Shown one piece after another: positions 1 to 12,387 of a stretch of 64,000 bases of DNA (within the stretch, counting starts at the first letter, position 1; each line of letters begins with the position of its first letter). Source of the stretch: Saksenaea vasiformis B4078 (Eukaryota; Mucoromycota; Mucoromycetes; Mucorales; Saksenaeaceae); contig JNDT01002350.1 in the NCBI GenBank assembly GCA_000697055.1, forward strand, positions 1 to 64,000, in the 5' to 3' direction. Below the pieces are notes generated by a model. The model worked only from the letters and a program-made list of their open reading frames with translations, ran no database searches and was not told where the DNA came from. A program made the translations under genes and the position numbers.

Positions 1-3000
1 ACATTTGAAAAGCTATACTTGCTACTTTTTTTTATGTTCGATCATATAATCAATTTTTATTGGACTTCTAGACGTGGCAAGACACCCCATGAATAGTTGA
101 AGTTTTCCCTGCTTATGCAAAGGAGAAGCACAGTTTTCGTGCCGGATAAAGAAACCAATTGGTAGTCCCACCGTCTTAAGTATCTCCGTTTATTGCTATG
201 CCTTCGCTGCAAGCCAAAGCTTTGATACAGCTCGTTTCCATAGCTGCCTTATGCGACGCTTACAAAGTTATGGAGATGATAAAACGGAGAGCATTTCATT
301 TTATCAACAAGCGTGCTAGGGGTCCTTTTTTGCATGTTTATAACTCCGAATTGATGGATGCCTGTAAGCCTAAATGGGTAGGTTCCATCACAGATTTGGT
401 AATGGGCACAATGAGGCACAACTTAAGTTACGATTTGCAGCACCGATTCTTTTTTTCATTGCACATTACGTGAACACGGTGACTAGGATCTATGACACAT
501 ACTTTTCCCCTTGAAGATAATGTTGGTTTTTTTCTGTAAGCTTGGATCAAATCGCGTCTAATTGTCACATTTCCCTACAATTTTCTCTGATGCAAGCTGT
601 TGTTATAAAGAAATTTTATCCTGGAGACCGGAGGAGTTTGTTGACGTATTTGAATCTCATTAGATAGTATGGAAACCACGTACACATATACCATGCCAGT
701 TGACTCTGTGTCGGCTTTCTGGGTTGGTCGCTCTCTATCTTTCGGCTCTCTAAATTCTTTATCGCAGCCAACTGGACAATTAATTCAATTCGATGTGTAC
801 GTCTTGTTGTTCATTGTTTGTGCTTGAAATAGCTTAGGTCACTTTAGATGCACGTCTTCTGATGCTGATTGGGCCTGCATTTCACAATAGGTCGAACCGT
901 TGCTGAATCCATACATGCATTTTCCTCTATGCATTACATTCATATACCGACAAGACTACCCGATCAGTGGAGACATACAGATACGCATTAACATATTTGC
1001 CGCCCTTCTAGTACTACAGTTCCAATTTTACATATCCTCAGAAAATTCTATGGTGGTTATGACGGTGGGTACCGTATTCATCTACTTTAAACGTTCCAAC
1101 GTTAGATCCGTGCTTCGCTGCCAGAATTTACTGGCTCTCACTTTATGAACGATACTATGAGGAAGTTTGTTATTTTGCAGGATACCTGTAAGATTACGAC
1201 TCTGTCCTTATACAAATTCTGTAGTCAGCTAATGTAGGAGTATGGTCTCTGTATTGCGTATCTACTTTTATCAAAGCTCTAGTATTTTACCATACGGATA
1301 AAATTGAAAATCCGCAAAGTGCAGGGCCCAGTGCTTGCCGAACTGCGGCAGCTTTCAGTGGTAAGTGTTACATTTGTAGACCCAACCTATTATTCGGGAA
1401 GTAGCGTCAAGAAAGGAATAATTCCCATTTGATCAATGTATCATATCGTTCTAAACCTTGCTCAATGGAAGTCGGTCTTAAATAGGGGTGCTATTATCAG
1501 GGATGAGAATCCAGTCTTGGCAATTTCTTAAATTGATGGATACGATACAGGGTCCCGCAAATAGTTATGCAGCCTCGAGGAACTTCTTCCTTTTCTTTTA
1601 CGCTAAAAAGTATAACAGCCACAGAACACTGAGAGTTTGATACTGCGTTCATTTTTAATACTGACTCATTTAATTTGCCATTACAAAGAGTCCACATATG
1701 GGTTCATTTTTACTGATCATCTGAACTACAATGTCAAAGTCAGTAGCAAAGGACGACATGTCGCAAAATGGTATCTGCTTAATTGAAATTCCGTGTCAAA
1801 TAGCAAGACCATTCGATGAAGTTTACGCCTTCTCGACCATTGCATGAATTACCATGTCCTACGTCGCACAAACTTTTGTATGCATGCGGAAATTTTATCC
1901 GCGCTGATTGTCTCATATGGATGCAAGGAGCTTTTCATAAGAATACGCCGTATGATGCTTAGCTCGAAGCTTCTGAAAGCGCCGCTGAGAATCTCAGAAG
2001 GTTTCCTGTTATGTAGTAACGGAATCTACACCGAAATGCACGTACCACATTTTTATTAGCTTCTGTGGAAGAGGCATAGAGATAAACTGAAATGTTCACA
2101 TCAGAAAATATTATTGATAACTGAATACAGCCACTGTTAAAAGTAGATAGGAACATTAACCTGACGTTCGGCATATTTACAAGAGTAACCGTTACAAACT
2201 TCACTTACAGTCAGTAGTTGATATTGCGGGTCCCTGGCAGCTTACTTGCAGGATACGTAAGCAACGATTAGGTGCTGATGAAGCTGTCTCTCCTATGAAT
2301 TATGGATATAGTTCGCACAATTTTGTGTAGAGGTGAAGACAAAGACGCCATTGGATCTGGTTACTGATGCGATAGACACCAATATCTCAGGGTGGACGAC
2401 ATCGCTAAAGTTACTTTCGTTTCAAAGGTGTGACACCATATTCTGATGCTATCTTCCGGAAGAAGAAAAGTTAGTTGAATTATCTCGAACGACAAAGCAA
2501 CACAGAAAAAAGTGTCTATTTGAATTTCTATAGTAGCTATTTCAATCTAGCAACTTACTTATAAAATATCCCCGTAATAAAGACAAAAATATACTACATG
2601 TATTATATTCGTATGCGGCGGTTTGAGGTTTAGTTTTTCTGCCTGTTCCGTGCTTAATATGGTTTAAATTGCTTAGTAAAAGTACTGTCTTTTTGTCAAT
2701 CCCTTGCATGGGCTAGATGTTACAAAAGCGACGTGCGTGACCCTGAATAGTTACTCTGTCAAGAGTGCCTGTTAACAATCTAGTTGAGAATAGAACCGCG
2801 CAAAAAGGAAGTTCAGCCTTTGTCTTATATGCCTATCATATCCTCTTCTATGTTCGATCGCGTATGCTCGGAACCTATAACAACAAATCATATCAAGATC
2901 AATGCGCTCTGAATTGATGAAGGCAGGTCAAAGTTCCCCACGCAAAAGCCCGCTGCTTTTCAGCGCAATTCTCACTTGATTTCATGGGGAGCGTTCCTTC

Positions 3001-3310
3001 AAAATTCAGCATTCTCGACTAGCAGCTCTCTACTCGCTCCATTCGTTTCGTTACAGCCGCACGTGCATGGACTGCATCCATGTTGCGCTATAACATCTTT
3101 TTTTATTCTTATCTCGATACCCAATGGGAAATGTTATGTAGCAAAAGTGTGCGTAGCAAACGACATGTTGCAAGACACCATGATATCAACCTATTTAAAT
3201 CTCTGCAGGATTTTTCTCGATGTGTCGTGCATATTGTGTCGTGCATATTGTGACTGCTATTCGGGCCCTCTGCTGTTGTTCGTCCCTGGCCGAAACTGGG
3301 GCTTTCGTTA
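1..3310. other. Gene-free stretch
   Basis: I see no gene here. The longest open frames are about 80-110 codons, share no recognisable motif, and have no exon chain leading into them. The sequence lacks the long T- and A-runs common around genes elsewhere in the window. It could be old, degenerate repeat DNA, but no repeat structure is visible by eye. The last part must contain the promoter of the PGS1 gene that follows. Confidence 0.5.
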
Positions 3311-4994
3311 ATGGCGTCTCGGTCAGTTCGCTGTATGCGACATGCAAGTCGCATATTATTTCATTTGAACCGTGCATTCACTTCTCATGCGGATGCCAAA
3401 AAAATCACCTTTAATCAATCCTCACTTGATTCCTTTTCATCCCTCCAGCATATAGCACCAACATTTTATACACGTGGAGACCGCATATCTCCGTTGTACG
3501 AACCACGCCATTTTTATGCAGAGCTAAAAGTACGTTGCAAGTTATAAAAACGGGCCTGACTTTTTTGAAGGAACGTATTTTATCAGCCAAGAAACGCATT
3601 TTCATAGCTGCGCTATATATCGGCCACGCAGAAAAAGAACTGGTACGGTGACTTCCTGCGTTTTTTGGCCCATTTACAAATATTAGGTTGACACCCTTCG
3701 CACCGCGTTGTCACGCTCAGATAAGCTAGAAGTACATGTACTGATAGACTGTTTGCGCGGGACACGCGTTTCAAAGAATGAAAGTTCAGCCACTTTACTC
3801 TTACCGCTCCTACAAGAATTCCCTGGCCAGATTCGTGTATCCATGTATCATACACCGGATCTAAAAGGCATTTTGAAAAGGGCATTGCCGCAACGTTTTA
3901 ACGAGACGATTGGATTGATGCATCTGAAAGTATATGGATTTGATGACACCGTTATGCTCAGCGGGTAAGTTTCGTTTATCCAAATGCAACATTATAATAA
4001 TAATAAGAATAATAGAGCAAACCTCAGTGTTGATTATTTCTCTAACCGGCAAGATCGATACATGATATTTGAAAAGCAAGCAGCATTAGCATCATATTAC
4101 GAAGATCTGTTACAAGTAGTCGGATCGTTCTCGTACCAGTTAACTCCTGGGGGTCCGACGGGTCATCATCTTGTGATGGATGGTAGCATTCCCGATCCTG
4201 TGCACGAAAGTAAAACTTTTAAAATCCAAGTGAATGAACGACTGCGACGTTTTCTTTCGAGATATGCGCAGAAACAGACACGATTGGAGGAACATGATAC
4301 CGCAGTCTTGCCAGTTATCCAGATGGGACCATTTGGAATAAAACAAGACGAACGCGCGACGCTCGAAGTACTACAGACAGTACATCGCCACGGAACGCAG
4401 AGTACAGATCTTAAAAACTGGTTGACAGTCCATCTTACGTCAGGCTACTTTAACTTTACCGATCATTATAAAGCCTTTATCTTGAAGACACAGGCTCGTT
4501 TTCGATTTCTTACGGCATCGCCTGAGGTAAAGCATCTTCCCTTTCTCGGATAGATTGATGATTTATTTCTTCCTGTTTTTTCAGGCTAATGGATTTTTCA
4601 ATTCGAAAGGAATATCGGGATATCTTCCCTCTGCTTATACATTTATAGAACGACAATTTTTTAGACAAGTAAAACGAGAAGGAAAACAAGAAGTGATTAC
4701 TATAGAGGAATATCGACGTCCTGGGTGGACATACCATGCAAAAGGTAGTAGAGAGCACATTCACGTTGTGAGTTTGTCTCATTCTCTTTGTTCTGGTCGA
4801 CAGGGCTTTGGGTGTGCCGTGCTAACGAGAAACTACCATCTCTAACGATGGTTGGATCACCTAATTTTGGACACCGATCGAGTAAACGGGATCTCGAAGC
4901 TCAGGCCATTGTAATCACAGATAATAAGGATCTTCAAGGAAAACTATCTGAGGTCAGTCAAAAAAAATCACGATTCGTCATTCTGAAGCAATAG
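3311..4994 (+). CDS. PGS1: CDP-diacylglycerol-glycerol-3-phosphate 3-phosphatidyltransferase, mitochondrial
   Basis: This enzyme makes phosphatidylglycerophosphate from CDP-diacylglycerol and glycerol-3-phosphate, the committed step to phosphatidylglycerol and cardiolipin in mitochondria. I assemble six exons: 3311-3529, 3571-3642, 3687-3964, 4016-4526, 4585-4744 and 4804-4994, all in phase, giving 476 residues. The first 25 residues are Arg/Ser-rich without acidic residues, as in a mitochondrial presequence. The phospholipase-D-type motifs are visible: HLKVYGFDD followed by SGANLSVDYFSNRQDRY, then WTYHAKG and VGSPNFGHRSSKRDLEAQ. An early block AKKRIFIAALYIG is also typical of the family. The length fits fungal PGS1. 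The start was chosen as the first Met of the open frame that continues into the conserved block; an upstream exon cannot be excluded. The gene stands alone between non-coding stretches. Confidence 0.9.
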
Positions 4995-5459
4995 TAGGAG
5001 GTTGAAAGATTGCATTCACATTCTCAACCGGTGACAGAGAAAACATTTGAAAATTTAGATCGCCATGTTCCATATGGCGTACGCCTTGCAACCACAGTAA
5101 TCAAAACGATGCTCTGAAAAGTAATACAATAAAGCTGATCACCACTTCTACATATTCCATACTTGCATCTATTAAGAATTGCATAGGCATTAAGCTACGT
5201 AATTTATTCGGGATAAAGGACCGAATGTAGTCAAATGATGTTAAAGCAGCAACCTCTACAAGTGCTTGCTAATAGACGGTTCCAGAAATCTAGATATATA
5301 CAACAAAGGAAACTCTAATGATCTGCTTGGTAGTTCCCGCAAACGGTAGTCTCCATTTCCTTTTTAAAGATCCAAAGCCGTAGAAGAGGAAATTGCTATA
5401 TTTCTTTTTGTGCCATTATTGATTTATACCTTTGTCAAAAAAGAAATCACTTCATTGAT
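4995..5459. other. Intergenic region between PGS1 and the CCC1-like gene
   Basis: I see no gene here. The region holds the 3' end of PGS1 and the promoter of the CCC1-like gene. The last 60 bases are T/A-rich, as before other starts in the window. Confidence 0.5.
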
Positions 5460-6500
5460 ATGGTCTTGATTGATAATAGATATGCAGAAAAAAGAGATGG
5501 CGATAATGAGTACCGTGAACTGTTATCCATGTCAATCCATGAAACGGAGGAAGAACAATCAAAATCATTCGGTCAGGAGTATCGTATCCCACATCGACAA
5601 CATCACCGACAGAAAGATTTAAAGTCGCATATCGAAGAGCACTTTTCAAGGCCAGAGATGGTACGCGACTGCGTCCTTGGGCTTTCGGATGGGTTGACAG
5701 TGCCATTTGCTTTGGCTGCTGGGTTATCCAGCTTGGGCGATCGAAGGATTGTTATCTACGGAGGATTGGCCGGTACATATCTAGAAACGGTATTTTCATT
5801 TCATTCTCACATCATTTCGGCAGAGTTAGTTTCAGGGGCAATATCGATGGGTCTGGGTGGATTTCTCGCCGCAAGATCCGAAGCCGATCACTATACTACC
5901 GAGAGGCAACGTGAAGGTCCTTCTTTTCCACTTTCTCTTCAACAACATAATAACGATCTCATTCCATATCTTATAGAGAAAGAAGTTGAATTTTATCCGG
6001 AAGAAGAAGAAGAGGAAATCGTTGAATTATTTGAACAGTACGGTCTGGATCGTGAGTCGATAGAGCCGATGCTGGTCCAATTTCGACAAAACACGCAGCA
6101 GTTTGTAGATTTTATGATGCGGTTTGAGCTCAACCTTGAAATGCCGGATCCTAACCGGAGCTGGGTAAGAGAGGAAAGGACAGCAACGAATGAACAATCA
6201 AAATGGTCATAGGTCTCGGCGCTGACGATTGGCACATCTTATCTTATGGGAGGCCTTATTCCTCTACTTCCTTATTTATTTATTTCAGACACGACTGAAG
6301 CCTTGTATTCGTCTGTCCTTATCACATCCCTGACGCTGTTCGCCTTTGGATATATCAAATGTATGTATCTCCGACCAGCACAGGCCTTGATCGGGGCAGC
6401 GCAGACATTGGCTATCGGTACAGCAGCAGCTGCATGTAGCTACGGAATGGTTGCCTTCGCCAACCGAACATCGAGGACTAAGATCAGGTTACAGCAGTAG
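5460..6500 (+). CDS. CCC1: CCC1/VIT-family vacuolar iron (manganese) transporter
   Basis: The protein probably moves Fe2+ and/or Mn2+ into the vacuole as a proton antiporter. Three exons, 5460-5772, 5824-6164 and 6213-6500, join in phase to give 313 residues. After a hydrophilic, histidine-containing N-terminus comes the family's first membrane segment (GLSDGLTVPFALAAGL), then YGGLAELVSGAISMGLGGFLA. A long cytosolic loop follows with a run of glutamates (YPEEEEEEIVELFEQYGL), which is where VIT proteins bind metal. The C-terminal membrane segments include GTSYLMGGLIPLLPYLF. The GxxxG-like and Glu-rich features fit an active transporter. The split of GLAE across the first intron restores the conserved motif exactly, which supports the model. 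A search against CCC1 and plant VIT1 would separate iron from manganese preference. Confidence 0.92.
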
Positions 6501-7094
6501 ATTGTCGTATTGTAACCGCCAATGTCGCACAAAACCTTGACCAGTTTACGCAAGAAATCTACTTCGGGTTAATTTCGACAAAAATGAATCATTTTTCCAC
6601 TGCTTGTGATCCCGTCGATCATAGCCCACTGCCGGAGTCTATACAATCGATAAATGGCTACCTTACTTTCCTGCAGAAAACACAAATGCACTTTACTTTT
6701 CATGAACGCTTTTCAAACGACTCATGTGAGATATTGTGTTACATACAGATAGGTTTAAAAAGTAGAGACTTTTCGACTCGAATGTCAGGGATTTAGATTA
6801 ACCGAAATCGCACATGGGACGTGAAAACTTTGAACTATAGTTGTTGTGGAGTGGTACCCTCGAGAAAGGCAAATCAGGCAAAACTTCCCAAAACAATTCA
6901 TATATCTCTTCTCGTGACTGTGGTAGTATTTGTCACTTCTCCTTGACCCCTTTTCCCATCTGGATTCGGCGGGAAGACAAAATCTCTTGGCATGAACTAA
7001 TTAAGGCTCCGTCGATGTAACCATGGTCGCTAAAAAAGCAGATGAAATCTATTTGGTGTCTTTTTCTTTTTTTTTTTTTTTGCTTCTATTACAC
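6501..7094. other. Intergenic region
   Basis: I see no gene here. A 15-base T-run just before 7081 sits in the pyrimidine-rich leader of the following gene. An ATG at 7023 is in frame with that gene but lies upstream of this T-run; I treat it as leader. Confidence 0.45.
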
Positions 7095-8636
7095 ATGCTC
7101 TTTCGCTGGTCCAGGCGACTATTTCTGTTTTTAATATCTGTATATTTAGTACTATTTGATCGGTTCTCAACCGTCATTGCATCTACTTATTGTGTTCGAG
7201 ATGGCCAACCTAATGAGATCTACCCATGTCCCCATCTTCAATCACGCGAACAGAAGCCAGCCCACTCAAACAAGATACACATCTATTTTCAATGCTTTTC
7301 AGATAATGTAGACGAATGTCACAAGGCGAACGCGACATTTATCGCCGCCGGCGAGATTATATCTTCTGTCCTGGACTTTGAGACTCCGATTTATGTGAAC
7401 GCCAGCTACTTACCATTTTGCAAACAATTGGGCGAATGTGGCACGAATAAAGGTCTCCGAGCAATCGGTAGGTTTAATGAAAAGATGATACGATTTTATA
7501 GTTGCTAATATTCATTTGCAGGACAAGCATATCCGGCTGTATCCTATCTTATGACAGATCATGCCGATAATACAACACGCATGTACCCGCAAGCTATCTT
7601 GAAACAATATACCCACATCCCTGTTCAGCCTCAATGGTCTACGTACGATATGAATGCCCAATTTAATAGCGATGTTTCGTGGTACTTTGATGTAAATATC
7701 TACTTTTTGCCTTGGACGGTGAATCTGACTCATAGACTTTAGGGTGACACGCAGCCGATTACAGAGCATCAAACTAGCCTTCTTCGCACTACCGTCCACG
7801 AATTTCTTCATGGTCTTGGTTTTGTCAGCTCATGGAACACCGGACTATATAAACGTTTTCAGCCGTATCTCCCATCGCTTGAGAACTTTTTAACACCAAA
7901 GTTACTAAGTCCTCCTAACGCGTTGCCTAACATGTCCAGTAATTTAATGACGTCGCAAGGTGTTCAGCCGTTCTGGGGATTTGTTGAATTTCCGCTAGAT
8001 AAACTGTTGGTGTACAATGGTCAACCACTGACAACGTATACACACGCACTGAATCGTTGGCATGGAGGCAATATCCTGTTTCACAGTATCCTAGACATGG
8101 TCAATGCATGGTACGCATCAGACACCCGTGAGCAAGCACAAGTTGTTTATAAAGCATCTACTACCCCGAGAGATGTCAAGATCGAGGCCAACAATGTTTC
8201 TCTCTGGGTCGAAACATCACTTGTACCTTTTGTCGATGGTTCGTCATTTTCTCATGTTGACCTTCGGCAATATCAGTCATCACCTGAGTACCTCATGGTG
8301 TATGGAGCCAGCCGTGGCGTAGATCTGGAGACTCTGACGCGACTATACTCACACGGACCACTTGGACCGAAATTGATTCAGATTCTAATAGGCTTGGGGT
8401 ACAAAGTCCGAGGACACTCTACACCTCCAGTGCGACCACAGCTGAGCTACTGGGATCCTCCAGAGGATCTTGTCGGCACGACAACCAATCCATCTCCACC
8501 TGTGCGTGCGTTCTCCGATGGTCCGGCAGAATGGCCCGCAGACTCTGAAAAAGCACCCCATTCTGGAGCAGTAAAACACCAACTTCTTCGCGGCTTAACG
8601 ATCACACTGTTACTGGCTGTCTGGACAGTCATTTAA
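7095..8636 (+). CDS. Secreted, probably GPI-anchored zinc-metallopeptidase-like protein
   Basis: Three exons, 7095-7467, 7522-7691 and 7743-8636, join in phase to give 477 residues. A hydrophobic signal peptide (about residues 1-28) is followed by an extracellular domain with paired cysteines. At about residue 200 lies TTVHEFLHGLGF, an HExxH zinc-binding and catalytic motif. The C-terminus is Pro/Ser-rich and ends in a hydrophobic tail (LTITLLLAVWTVI), the usual GPI-anchor signal. I therefore infer a cell-surface peptidase. The spacing HExxHxxG resembles metzincins, but the residue where a metzincin has its third His or Asp is Ser, so the third ligand must be elsewhere or zinc binding differs. 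The family is not one I can name. The start at 7095 gives a cleaner signal peptide than the in-frame ATG at 7023. Confidence 0.75.
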
Positions 8637-10416
8637 GAAGCTTTGTATTCTGTAAAAATTACAAGATATCTATACCTACCTATATATATATACCTGCATT
8701 TACCATCATTCAAATCTGTATAATAGCCTTAACACAGCGGTATACTATCTATTGAATTATCTTTTACGCTACTCTAAATAAATCTTGTGTCCCTGAAGAG
8801 CCAACCTTGTACTAAAGAAGAATTGAATAAAGTTGGCTTATGGCGATAATTAAAACGACAAAGCACTTACAAAAGAATAAAAGGAAGAAAATAGAAGGGA
8901 AAGCGAAAAAAAGGACGGAAGACGACAACATTTGCTGGACTGTTTGTAAAGGAACCATCTGAAACATGACCCCAACCTCATTGAGTCCTTCACGCACTGC
9001 CTATTGTTGAATCCAGACTTGTTTGCCATACATTCTAGCACGATGTATACTCAGCATCACTCCGTCAGTTCGGTTAATTGGATAGCAGATTACCATTCAG
9101 TGCCTCGTTCCTTACACAGAATAAAAACGATCCTAGGCGAGTCTCACTTACTCCACCGCCTGATCCTCGACACTCATTTAACCGGTACTTCACCTATTCA
9201 AGGCGATGACATCTACGTATAGAATCGGAGAGTATGCTTTCGATTCATGCACGATCAAAGGGCTACCATAGCTGAAGGAACATGGTATGAAGCACGCGTG
9301 ATTTTTTCTGTGAACGCAAGGTTTCCTAAATCAGACACGCATTTCCTTTCGGATTGAGAATGCCCAACCAAATTTGAGTCCGCAAATCAAGACCTCTTTA
9401 AACACGTCAAATAGATGCGAGAAAGGGCAAGTACGACGGGTAAATGCAGTAATCGCAATCACTTTTGTTACCCGTTCATAGGATTAACAACCATAGTAAC
9501 TTATAAGAAGATGATTTTGCTATAGGTTCGGTGCGTATCGGTAAATTGCAAAGCTCCCCTAAAATAAACAAATAGGAGCCATTATAAGCTCGCAATTGTC
9601 ACGAGCATATGAAGATTTAACAAGGACACCTCAAGCTTGGACAAAAAAAAAACAAACGTAGCATGCTGGTTCAAGTCTCACTACCAGAAATGGAAATGTG
9701 CAACCTTATTCAGAGCGCCGTTAATACAGGTCCCTTATTTATATTGCAGAACACATTACGGGTTCCTTTACGAATTCGTAAGCCCTGTACTGAAGTGCAA
9801 CGCTGTGCTGTGCTATCGGTATTTAAACTCTTGAATCTTGACAACTTAAGGTTTCTGCGGAAAGCTGCTAGTCGTATATTTGCAATTGCCACCAAACCAT
9901 ATCATTTCCGTTATGTTAATCTATGCCCATACTAAAGTAAGTACTACAATATTCTGTTTGGAATAATGATTCCAGGTAAGACAGAATCGAGGCATGCCCA
10001 TTGGTCCTATTGCGAATCAATTTTCACTTAGCGAGCAGATAGCAGTACAAGCGACACTAAATATTGAAAGTTTACAAGTCACTTACTTTAAAGGAATAGA
10101 CCTTTTCTTATTCTGGCGATGCCGGTAGTATCAAGAAATTTGTATATCTAAAATACAAAGATACCGTAGCCGCAATGGAAGTATTGCCACCGGCTGCAAA
10201 AATTATACGTTTGTTATTTAAGAACACGACAGTCAAAAAGATGACGAAGTTTAACAGAACCGTTTCGTTTTAACTTCCGTTATATTTTCTCATGCGCCCT
10301 AATGTAACCATAACATTTCTTGCGGCACATCTCAGAACAGTCTTCTTGTATCACCCGGTTACGCAAAAAAAAAAAAAGAAACCAGAAAACCTGATTCACT
10401 TACTCTTTCTTTTTTC
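8637..10416. other. Gene-free stretch
   Basis: I see no gene. Short open frames (up to 90 codons near 9663-9935) have no recognisable motif. The last 60 bases are A/T-rich and lead into the Kre9-like gene. Confidence 0.45.
8777..8782 (+). terminator. Polyadenylation signal AATAAA
   Basis: A canonical AATAAA lies about 140 bases after the stop codon of the HExxH surface-protein gene. It is the first one downstream and probably directs its 3'-end formation. Confidence 0.45.
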
Positions 10417-11497
10417 ATGCTAAAGAAAAAAATACTGCTACTTTTCTTTCTACTTCCGCGGTTCCTACTAGACGCTCATGCCATCATCTCTGGCATGAGC
10501 GCTGGCGTTGTATATGACGTAGGTGTTCGTAGAATGATCGCCTGGGAGGCTGTTCATAGCCATAACCCACCTTTCCACATCTATTTAATGGATGGGACTC
10601 GTAACACTACTTCAGATGGATGGCACGACCTTTATCTTGGTAGTGTGAAATTCGAGGGATATCTGTTAGCGCATATTTTGAGTTACTTTCCCACTAGCAA
10701 TCAGTATTATCTTGTGCTTACTTGCTGTAGCGCTGAGAAGAAGATAGTAGATAGTATAGAGGGCCCATTTACAATACGCGGAGCAGGATTACAATCAGGA
10801 TTTTTTACAACAACGACAGTGTCAACGTCATCTACTGCAAGCTCGACAACGACGGCAACAATTCCGACAGACTCACTTCCTTCAGCCACGAATATATCAA
10901 CAACTACCCCAGAGCCCCATAACGAACAACTTCCGCGAGGTACGATTGCCGGAATTGTTGCTGGTTGCGTAGCTATCGCGTTGGTAATACGTCGAACTTG
11001 CGCATGTTGAGAAACTAACAAAACCTACAAAGGTTATCGCGTTCAGTATTTTAGCACGGCGCGCAAGGAAGAGACGCTTCGAGGGTGATAGCGAAGAAAG
11101 AAAAAAAGGAAGTAAAAAAGACAGGAATGGTGGCCTATTCAACTATTATCGGGTGTTTTTCTATCAACAGAAATCAATCAAAGGGGACGGTATCTTACCC
11201 CAAAAGTATAAAGCGCAACCGCCAAATCTCCATACACTTCAGCCTCTGAATGATCACGGATCAAGCCAGCATACATTACAGCGGTTGAACCAGATTGACT
11301 GTCAAACTCCAAACGAAATTGAAGCGCAACAGCTAAACTTACATGACGATGAAGCTAATACGCGCAACGTTCATACCGATCGCGACAGCAACAAAGCGAA
11401 AAGTGTCAGATCTACATCCTCCATGGCTGATCTTGACACTGTACTATACGCTAACGCATTTCATTCTACAACGAATGACTGCTCGGTCCAAAAATGA
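10417..11497 (+). CDS. Kre9/Knh1-like N-terminal domain single-pass membrane protein
   Basis: Two exons, 10417-10983 and 11033-11497, join in phase to give 343 residues. A signal peptide (MLKKKILLLFFLLPRFLLDA) is followed by an Ig-like domain of about 100 residues. Its pattern (a YDVG-like start, W in the second strand, a final GPFTIRG) resembles the Kre9/Knh1 Ser-Thr-rich surface family. A Thr/Ser-rich stalk follows at about residues 130-165, then one membrane helix (GTIAGIVAGCVAIALV continuing across the intron), a basic stop-transfer (ARRARKRR) and a polar cytosolic tail of about 135 residues rich in Gln and Asn. The intron falls inside the membrane helix. The protein looks like a cell-wall-facing sensor or adhesion-type protein with a cytosolic domain, but its function is unknown. 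The assignment rests on pattern only. Confidence 0.7.
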
Positions 11498-12387
11498 GTC
11501 TTGGTTTTTCCATCTGGATACGTTTCCATCGTGTTTGTTTTCCGTACATAATACGTAATTAACCATATGGCCCTGCTGTCGTCGCTATGACACCAGCACC
11601 CAAAGTTTACCTATCACCTAAACCGTAGTAAATATAACATATGTCAAAATATTAAATTGTGATATCTAAACATTTCAAGAGGCTAAATGGTAGATTCATG
11701 TTTAGATGGAAAAACGGATCAACTTCCACGCTTTCATGTTCCGCCTTACTAATCTATTATATCAAAAACCAATATGTCTATCTATCAGAAGCGAACAGAA
11801 GACAGTGAATAACGTCGTAGATAAATCCATTATCATAGAATAGCCACCCACCGAGACAGCCGTTTTCGATCCCATTTTTCGGTCTAAGAACCCGACAAGA
11901 GGAGCAATAAGTTCTAGATTACACGAACATCAATTGGTTTTCACAATATTCCTACTGCAAAATGGAAGTGTTATTCCGCAGCAGAATATCGTCAGCCCAC
12001 CCCATGTGCAAGATGCATCCGAAGAACGCCATGTGGTCGGTATTCCAAAAAGTACACAGAGGTCAACTGCTTCCTCTCAAATAATATGAACTCTAAACGT
12101 ATGTATAGTGATATGGAGAAATTAAACATTGTGATTTATAATACGATAGCGCCATATAAAGTTATAAACAGGATAAAGGGGACGGATAAGAGGTACTGGG
12201 GATTTGATTTTGCCGCAGATCCATCATTCTTTGCGTTCTTGCTTCGTTCGTCATTGACATTCATAAGGACCTCTGATGGGACTTGCTTCTGTCCTTGGTG
12301 GTATCCCGTTGTATTGAAAGAGAATCTATCACTCACGTAGGTTGTACTCTCTGCACCTACAACAAGGGAAAAATAAAAAGATCTTGC
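11498..12387. other. Intergenic region
   Basis: I see no gene. The adjacent genes converge here: the Kre9-like gene reads in from the left and the deacetylase-like gene from the right, so both 3' ends lie inside this interval. Confidence 0.45.

Noticed and set aside
7023..7094. Earlier start codon for the HExxH surface protein
   Set aside because: It would add 24 residues including a Phe run encoded by a T-run; the ATG at 7095 gives a standard signal peptide.
9655..9690. tRNA-like T-arm sequence GGTTCAAGTC (also near 35180)
   Set aside because: No matching acceptor, D or anticodon stems can be built around either; at 35180 it lies just upstream of the RAV2 start.
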